From the NCBI GenBank assembly GCA_028023455.1, contig JAQFVV010000022.1:11923100-11987099 (forward strand): DNA of 64,000 bases. Direction: 5' to 3'. Both the position numbers and the translations under genes were made by a program. The notes beneath the pieces are model-generated. The model had not been told where the DNA came from. It saw only the letters and a list, made by a program, of their open reading frames with translations, and made no database searches. Each line of letters opens with the position of its first letter. Position 1 is the stretch's first letter. Of this stretch, positions 57,310 to 64,000 are shown piece after piece. Origin of the DNA: Epiperipatus broadwayi (lineage: Eukaryota > Onychophora > Udeonychophora > Euonychophora > Peripatidae).

Positions 57310-59750
57310 ACAATTCTACACCCCAGACCTCCATTTCAACCTTGATGCAGCCTTGGCCCCTGTTGCTTTCTCTGATCATATGGCTCTAATCTTACAACTT
57401 ACACCTATTGCAATCCCTACACCCATTGATGGACCTGGTAAAACCATGCGCATGATCACCCAATCAAATATGACCGAAGCGATAGTGTCTGAGGCATACC
57501 TGCTGAGGAGGGCTGGTTTTCCTTCATTGGAATACTTCAGTCCATATTAAATCACCACACCAGGAAAATCAAAGGACCAAATGGCCTTCTAAATGACCTA
57601 ACAGACATTAATATACAACTTCAAGCATCACAGCAAAATTTCACAAATACAGAAAAAATTATCTTCCTTAAAAATCTCTACAAAATCAAGCAAAAGTCCC
57701 TTGCAGAATATATATCCATCAGAAGAGCCAAATGTTTCTTAGCACAACAACACTGCTGGACGAGAGACTATCTCAGATGGGCACTGGGATACAATAAAAA
57801 ACAAATCACTCCCTTATCCATTAATACTAATGGAACCAATCTTATTGGCTTTCCAATGATGCAGCACATCAGCAAACAATTCTCCCAATTAATGCAAAAA
57901 GATGGAGCTCCTCCTATAAACAGCTGGTTAGATGCTGGTGACCCCGGCGAACATGGCATCACGGAAATCCAAATCAAAAAGAAGATAACATCTCTCCCTG
58001 ACGGCGTTCATCCTGGCCTTCATGGCATCCCAAATTTCCTTCTCAAACACCTCAGTCAATTCACTGTGCCAATTATTAAAAAAATGATTGATCACCTAGC
58101 CTCCAGCAACAGAAACATAACAGATCTTTACCCAGTGGCACTCGTGCCTTTTATTAAAAAAGCAAAACCACTAAACGACATTAACAGTATCCGGCCAATT
58201 TCCATGACCCCATTGCTTATCAAGATAATTGAGTCAGTCATTAAAGATCAAATCCAAACTCAAATTCTTAGCCATATCTCGTCAAACCAATACGGAAAAA
58301 AGGGATCATCAACCTCGCATGCTATGTCCAATGTAACTGCACTGTTCAATTACATCAGAGGACATCGTAAATCAAAACCTATTGCTGTCCAGCTGGATGT
58401 TGCGGCAGCATTTGATTCAGTTCAGATAAACATCCTTCTGGATATTCTGTTGGAATGCGACATTCCAGCTGGGATTGTACAGATGGTCAGCAATCTGCTC
58501 AACAACAGAGAGATTTTTCTCTCTCTTGATGGCAAGATCACACCAGGCTTCAAGCCATACAAGTCGATCCCTCAAGGATCCCCACTCAGTGCCCTTTTCT
58601 TCACAGCATACATCAACCCTCTTCTGATGGATATAGAAAAAAACCTCCCTGGAATTTTCCTTCCCTCTCTCAATAAAAGCTTCAATGTATTTGCATATAT
58701 TGATGACATCATGGTTGTGCTTCCCACCATTAAATACCTTCCTCATCTCATGAACATATTAAACAGAAATACAGCGAAACTTGGCCTACAAATAAATTTT
58801 AACAAATCTTCCAGATGGAAGATTTGTCTGGTAAAGACGTTAACTCTTCCTTTTCTGCAAAACCCCAAAGATACCTAGGTTTTCCAATCTACAAAACTCC
58901 AACTGCAATGGCAAGAGAGATTCAAGATGCAATCCTCCATTCAACTGAAGCCATCACCACTTCACTCTCTAGAGTATACCTTTCATTATATGGAAAGGTT
59001 GGCCTCCTCAACATGATCATAATGCCAAAAATCTCATATTATCTTCCATTCGTTAAAATGTCTAAACAGTTTCAAAATAAAATTAACCGATTATGCACCA
59101 AACTTCTCTGGAGAGGAAGGACAGTTGCTATTAGCTTGCGAGGTATCCAACGACCACGCAGGTTCAATGGACTGTCATTCCACTCAATACAAGCAATCAT
59201 TTTACAGAAAACCCACAACACTCTACATAATCTGATCCTCTCCTGCGGATACTCTAACATTATTAAAAAAGTTACACCGACAGATCGTCCTCCACCCTCT
59301 TCCAGTTCATGGATAGCATCCCTAATACAACAACTACAACTTTATAACCCGATATTATCCTTTAACCTTAACCAAAAAATCACCTTATGGGAAGCATACA
59401 ATATAATCAACTATAATCAACAACCCATTAAAACCAGCCTAAAAATAACCAACCAAAGACTCATTACACACTTCAAAAGATGGAGTCTGGAACCCAAATT
59501 CCTTGACTTCATCATTAAAATAAATCTTAATGCGCTACCCACGAATTGGTTTCTTTATCACCGAAGAGGTTTTACCAGCATTGACCCTATATGTGGTCTG
59601 TGTGCTCGTGAAGATGAAACCATAGACCATATTATACACCGGTGCCCAAGACTTAAAACTCTGAAAGATATAATTATAATCAATTCCAACATAAGACCTG
59701 ATATGATTTTCTCACTCGAAAATGCCATTCATAATGGTTTTTTTCAATAA
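57310..59750 (+). pseudogene. Non-LTR retrotransposon polyprotein (endonuclease end, RT, zinc end)
   Basis: Starts in the end of an APE-type endonuclease (FSDHMALILQLTP, with the catalytic SDH), so it is 5'-truncated. A frameshift near 57520 is followed by a connecting region and the reverse transcriptase: SIRPISMTPLLIKIIE, QLDVAAAFDSV, IPQGSPLSALFF and AYIDDIMVV (YIDD). A second frameshift near 58815 leads to PQRYLGFPIYKTP, KVGLLNMIIMPKISYY and a C-terminal zinc motif CGLCAREDETIDHIIHRC near 59590-59650; stop at about 59748. The C-terminal layout is closer to L1/Tx1-like LINEs than to RTE or Jockey, but the clade is uncertain. It lies antisense in the calpain intron. Confidence 0.85.
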
Positions 59751-62096
59751 TAAGGCTTTCTACCTTTGTCCTTTATTCCATATGGATAGTGAGATGCAAA
59801 AGTCTCATGGAAATACCCCCGCCACAAATCATACCATTGTTCTATCAAACGCTCAAAAAAATCAAGAAACGTGACCAGCTCCTTGCCTCCAGTAAAGTCT
59901 TTGCTGACACCTGGTCTTTAATTGCTCTTTCCTTTTTCTGATTATCAATTCCCACCTACCCAGCATTATAGAATAGTCATTTATAAAAGAAAATTTTCAT
60001 GTTTATATTAAAAATGCTAATACCATTAAACAAGTTCTTAGAATCTCTTCACTATACCTAACCACATAAGAGTATAACTGTGCTCTCATAACATAATCTA
60101 GCCAGATGACATATAGAACATTATATAATCATATTATTGTACAATTTATTCATTTATTTATCCTTTATTAGTATGTAATCACTATTTATTGTTAATAAAA
60201 TTTTTATTGAAATGAAATTTGAATACAATGCCTTAAAATTAATATTAGTAAAGATTTCTGTACATTCATAATTACCTTTAAATTTAATATTTATGAATGT
60301 GTTAATTTCAATATTTTGTATTTTATTCATTTTATGATTTTATTGTAGTTGCAAATAAATAAACAATAATTTCTTCATTTTATTTATTTTAAAATTAATG
60401 TCAATAAATTATTGTTATTTTATTATTAAATTTAGTTATTTTGCTATTTGAACTCATTCCAAACACATACCATTAATATACCAATAAATCTGAGAAGTCA
60501 TGCATTCCTTGGGGGATAGTAATGAAAATACATTGAAATAGTGATGATAAGAGATAATAATGCATCCAGAAATGTCCTTTCTATAAACTGGCACCTAAAA
60601 TTAATGTAAATTGAATCTAAAAAATACCTTTGGAATAATTATGTAGAATATAACTTTCTACTGTCATTTTGATCTTTCGCCACAGTGTTTTGTTATATTT
60701 AATGTGAATCATTACATTTTGATTCTTGAAAGCATTTTGGAAAGATACACTTACAATGTATATAATCTTATAATCTATTGTGTGGAAGGTCATGTATTGT
60801 GAGAGAACATTATAGTTCCATTTAACTCAAATTGAGCTTTTTTTTTTTACTTTCTTAAATTGAAAATTGATTTATAAACCTTTAGTTCATAAATTTGTAA
60901 TCTGAAAAGTGCGTTCAATCATGCAGAAATATTGAAAATGAAAGCATTCATTTATAAGATAAAATACTGACAAACAATGAGGATTGCCAATTCCTCAACA
61001 AGCTTTGTGTTAAATGCTTAGCCAGAGAAAGCATTTAAAATATCTCTGTCAGGACCCCCTCCCAAACCCCTGGTGTATATTCTTTATATTAAAAATAAAA
61101 AAGGTTTTATGATATACAGCTATTACATTGCTGATAAGCTCAAAGAACATTCCAAAGTGAGCTCTTATTATGTATTTTTCTATTTATTTAATCATAATAT
61201 CTATTCGCAATATGAAGAGTTAAAATCAATAAATTATTTTAATGTTCAGCAGTTGATTGAAATGATAACCAGATTTAATTTGAAGCTGAGAAGAAAGGTT
61301 ACACTCATTTTTGTTCATCCACGAATTACTCTCTGTAAGGTAAACACTGTCTTCACAAAAATATGTCACACTCATCTTTTTTTTAATAAAATCTTTTTTA
61401 TTTCAAACCTCATTCATTTTGTGGATGCTTCTTATCTGTAAGTAATCAGTCAATGATTGTAATAATCCACTGACTTATTTCTTCTTGCTATAGGTCCAGT
61501 ATGTTAAAGCTTCTTTAATTTTTGGAATTACAGCAGTAATAATGGTAAGACTTGAATTCACTCATTTCTTTTTTTATCCTTTCTGATTATTTTCAACAAT
61601 AGTCTTTCCAAACTTCTCTTTATTAATTATTATTTTTTGTTTCAGTTTTAAAATTCAGAGCCCATATTTACCAATCATAAAATAAAACAGGTAAAATATG
61701 TCAAGAAAAATTTATAAAAAGAATTATTTCTTTAAATATAAAAGTAAGCAAAAAACATACTCCAAAATATTTTAATTCTTCTATTTATTTTTCACTTTAT
61801 TTGCTTTACTTGATTGTAAACATAATAATTCACTAGTCAATTTTTTTCCTATTCAATATAACACCCTCAAAAAAAAAAAAGATTGTTTCACTAAAATTTA
61901 TTTTCAATTCTCTAGTTTACAAATTCTTCCTCATAAGTTATCAATTTTTATTATACAAATAACTTCATCTATTGATTTAATCTGACTTCGATAATTATCA
62001 TTCATTTCGATAAGGTCCTGACATATTCTAAGAAAAATCTTTAATTTTTTCTTCTGTATTGCATAGAAATTGATTACGTTTTATAACATATGCCTT

Positions 62097-62250
62097 AAAT
62101 AAGTCAATTATTTTATATAGCGCGATGTTTTACAAACTGTAATATTTTAAACAGCATTAAACTGTTGCACATGCGCTTTGGATTTTAACTATAAAATGAA
62201 TGAATACAAACAGTTCAAACACATGATAAAGTCTTTGGGAAAGATAACTT
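62097..62250 (+). repeat. Dispersed fragment of the 334-bp satellite unit
   Basis: Matches about 150 bp of the unit from AATAAGTCAATTATTTTATA (the same start as the outer right end of the array at about 50031, minus strand) through GTTAAAC-like, CTGTTGCACATGCG and ACATGATAAAGTCTTTGGG, then diverges. It shows that the unit exists outside the array and has a preferred end. Confidence 0.85.
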
Positions 62251-62309
62251 TTTTCAAGCATAATATTTATAATATATATACATTGAAAGCATAAAGCTAA
62301 ACGAATCAA

Positions 62310-62540
62310 CAAATCATCAAAATTACCCCAAAATTCACAATTCAAGCAGACTATCCAAGAAAATATTAATATTAAGGGTGTTTGGGAGGTAAGTGGAATT
62401 ATGGGTAATGTTTAGTTTAAATGTATTGTTATTTTGTAGTTCTTTACACTTGAAAAGTCTCAACTATTGGCAGTGTTTTAGTTTATTTTCTTGGCTAGTC
62501 TGATTGAGTTGTGAATTTTAGGGTAATTTTGATTATATAT
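62310..62540. repeat. Foldback (inverted) repeat, possible MITE
   Basis: Left arm about 62310-62370 (ATCAAAATTACCCCAAAATT, CACAA, CAGACTATCCAAG, AAAATA) is the inverted match of about 62478-62540 (TTTTCTTGGCTAGTCTGA, TTGTGAATTTTAGGG, TAATTTTGAT). The arms are about 57 bp with a spacer of roughly 105 bp. No transposase. AT-rich flanks hide any TSD. Confidence 0.7.
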
Positions 62541-62719
62541 ATAATATTAATTTAATTTATGCCATCTATAGAAATTTTACAAACTTTCAAGTGGCAATGT
62601 TTAATTAAAAAGTCAACCAGTTCTGCTAGATATATATTTCTGTCATAACCAAAATCATTTACAGCCTAGAAAAAAGTTGATACTCTTATATAGATAGCAA
62701 CTCAGTCTCTATTTAATGA

Positions 62720-63590
62720 CAATTTGAATATTGTGATTTTTATTAAATAGAAATTGTATTACTATTTGATGGGATTTTATTTTTCCCCATATGGCTGATG
62801 ATAACAGTTATGATAGAAACATGTCCACTGGGGACTGATTTTTTTCATCAAACACTATAGCTTGAAAAATCGTAAAACTTCAATAGATGACATGTATTAA
62901 ATTATCATTATTCAAAATTGATAGAGATTTAGTGTAATTAATTATTTACATATTTAAATGTTTATTTGAAAACAAAGACTTAAAAATGAGTTTAACTAAG
63001 AGCTCTAATAAAATTATATTCAAACTTTAATATAAAATTAAACATTGTGATTGTGTTTAAATATTATTTGTATTTCCTTGTGTGATAGGGTATCTATTGT
63101 TTTCCAGGACAGTTATTAAAATTGTTATGACAGACATATATACATCAAAGATTGGTTGATTTTTTTCATCAAGCATTGCTGCTTGAAAAATTGTATTTCT
63201 ATAGAGGGTGTAAATTAAATTAATGTTATTCATAATTGTTATAGATTTACGTGAAGTATAATTAGTTATTTACATATTAATTTGAAAGAAAGGTTATTTA
63301 AAAATTAGTTTTTGATTAAAAGTTCTGCCTTGTCTATTAATATTACACAGGTAAAAGGAGGCTTTAGTTAAATTAGCACATTTAAATAGAAATTGCATTA
63401 CTATGTGTGAGAGACTCATTGCTTTTCAGTCTGCTGATAATATGGAAGAGTTTGATTAGTTTTTTCATTATATGTGGCTGCCTAAAAGATCATAAACTTT
63501 CTATAGATAGATAAATTAAATTAAGGTTAGTCATTTGTACCTTGATTAATTTAAATTTCACATTTATTTATGATTGTTTAAATATATGTT
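62720..63590 (+). repeat. Degenerate tandem repeat, three units of about 300 bp
   Basis: Blocks recur in order: TTAAATAGAAATTG, TTACTATNTG, a GATTTTTTTCATCA-type block followed by GCTTGAAAAAT, TCTATAGA and AATTAAATTA, near 62740-62930, 63050-63250 and 63380-63540. A further short copy of ATTAATTTAAATTT is at 63545 and 63730. Old, and of unknown origin. Confidence 0.6.
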
Positions 63591-63952
63591 CACTTTATAT
63601 ATATATGGTAAGCAAGTATAAGATGAAGGCATTTGCAAATAAGTGATGATCAGTAACCAGCATAAAGATGATCGGCACCTTAAAATGGGTCATCAAAAGC
63701 ACATAAAGACAATGTTTCATTTATATCTTAGTTAATTTAAATTTTACGCTTATTTACGATTGTTTAAAAATATGCTGTGTTTATATATCTTTGACCAACA
63801 GAAATAAAGTATGACTATTCTTTTGCTAGTTTTTACTAAGCAATTACATATGAAATGTAGTTGAATTAAATTGATTTTTTGACATATAGGTAGAATAGTT
63901 ATATATGTATATAAGATAGAGATGTATGTGTCCTTTTAATTATTCTCCTCAC

Positions 63953-64000
63953 CTGCTGATTGGAAACCCTGTCGAAGTTCTCTTTCATTCATAACACCAT
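63953..64000 (-). CDS. Calpain, penta-EF-hand exon (partial at right edge)
   Basis: The exon's last base is 63953, followed on the minus strand by the donor GTGAGG. It encodes GVMNERELRQGFQSAG, the exit half of the third EF-hand (Gly, then a hydrophobic residue, then ELR.A..SAG as in calpains) and stops after one base of the Gly codon completed by the 55978-56094 exon. The match of phase, strand and residue order with that exon is what fixes the gene. The 5' part of the exon and the rest of the gene lie outside the window. Confidence 0.88.

Larger units (their letters stand above)
56095..63952 (-). other. Calpain intron, 7858 bp
   Basis: Runs from the GTGAGG donor at 63952 to the CAG acceptor at 56095. 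It holds a tRNA-like repeat, a MITE-like repeat, an antisense LINE, a satellite-unit fragment, a foldback repeat and a degenerate tandem repeat. The parts 59760-62096 and 56780-57150 show no gene; the 61073-61441 frame (122 codons) is Tyr/Phe-rich and unplaced. Confidence 0.8.

Noticed and set aside
61073-61441. 122-codon frame in the calpain intron
   Set aside because: Tyr/Phe/Ile-rich composition typical of AT-rich DNA, opposite strand to calpain, no family resemblance.

Overview
This is an AT-rich (roughly 70 percent or more A+T by eye), gene-poor stretch of an animal nuclear genome. The evidence is spliceosomal exons with GT/AG borders, non-LTR retrotransposons of several clades, Penelope-like elements (PLEs), a Merlin DNA transposon, a Ty3/gypsy-like LTR element and tRNA-derived SINE-like repeats. 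No bacterial operons or Shine-Dalgarno logic are visible. The only host gene recognised with confidence is a calpain on the minus strand. Two exons of its penta-EF-hand domain are present: 63953-64000, cut by the window edge, and 55978-56094. The residues look most like arthropod CalpA/CalpB-type calpains, so an arthropod or related invertebrate is the best guess, but the species cannot be named.

Layout. 1-1579: 3' half of a Jockey/CR1-like LINE with a 300-bp (ATT)n tract at its tail. 1581-3180: a dispersed repeat (copy A) and a decayed LINE C-terminus on the minus strand. 4242-11236: scattered short tRNA-like repeats, one with an 18-bp target-site duplication (TSD), plus an orphan exon-like region at 9264-9591. 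11377-14186: an internally deleted LTR retrotransposon with a 4-bp TSD, nested in an older aspartic-protease-bearing fragment. 15405-17930: two diverged direct repeats around a promoter-like segment. 18605-20010: a large PLE inverted repeat. 21021-22488: an end-to-end Merlin transposon with terminal inverted repeats (TIRs) and a perfect 8-bp TSD, its transposase killed by one frameshift and three TGA codons. 23455-27432: copy B of the 1581-2432 repeat, broken up by insertions. 27433-34460: AT-rich intergenic DNA with minisatellites. 34461-37700: a nearly full-length RTE-type LINE with only two stops. 42565-52335: a PLE cluster. 52336-53540: a duplicated repeat and another PLE fragment. 55978-64000: calpain exons and a 7.86-kb intron holding a LINE, a tRNA-like repeat, a foldback repeat and satellite fragments.

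The PLE cluster is the most interesting region. One PLE reading frame on the minus strand (about 50753 down to 42785) is cut twice. A 1862-bp palindromic array of a 334-bp unit sits at 48170-50031 with a 13-bp TSD. A 3.85-kb insert with inverted PLE-type ends and unrecognised non-coding cargo sits at 43635-47481 with a 12-bp TSD. Removing either insert and one TSD keeps the PLE frame open at the joint. The PLE has a second copy of its 3' end upstream (a pseudo-LTR) and a 5'-truncated inverted copy beyond it. A separate piece of the 334-bp unit lies in the calpain intron and begins at the same base as one end of the array.

Two signals recur. Most premature stops in several unrelated elements are TGA where the family or a paralogue has CGA, which fits CpG decay. 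Hammerhead-like cores (CTGANGA, short helix, GAAA) occur at several PLE-like termini and inside one small insertion.
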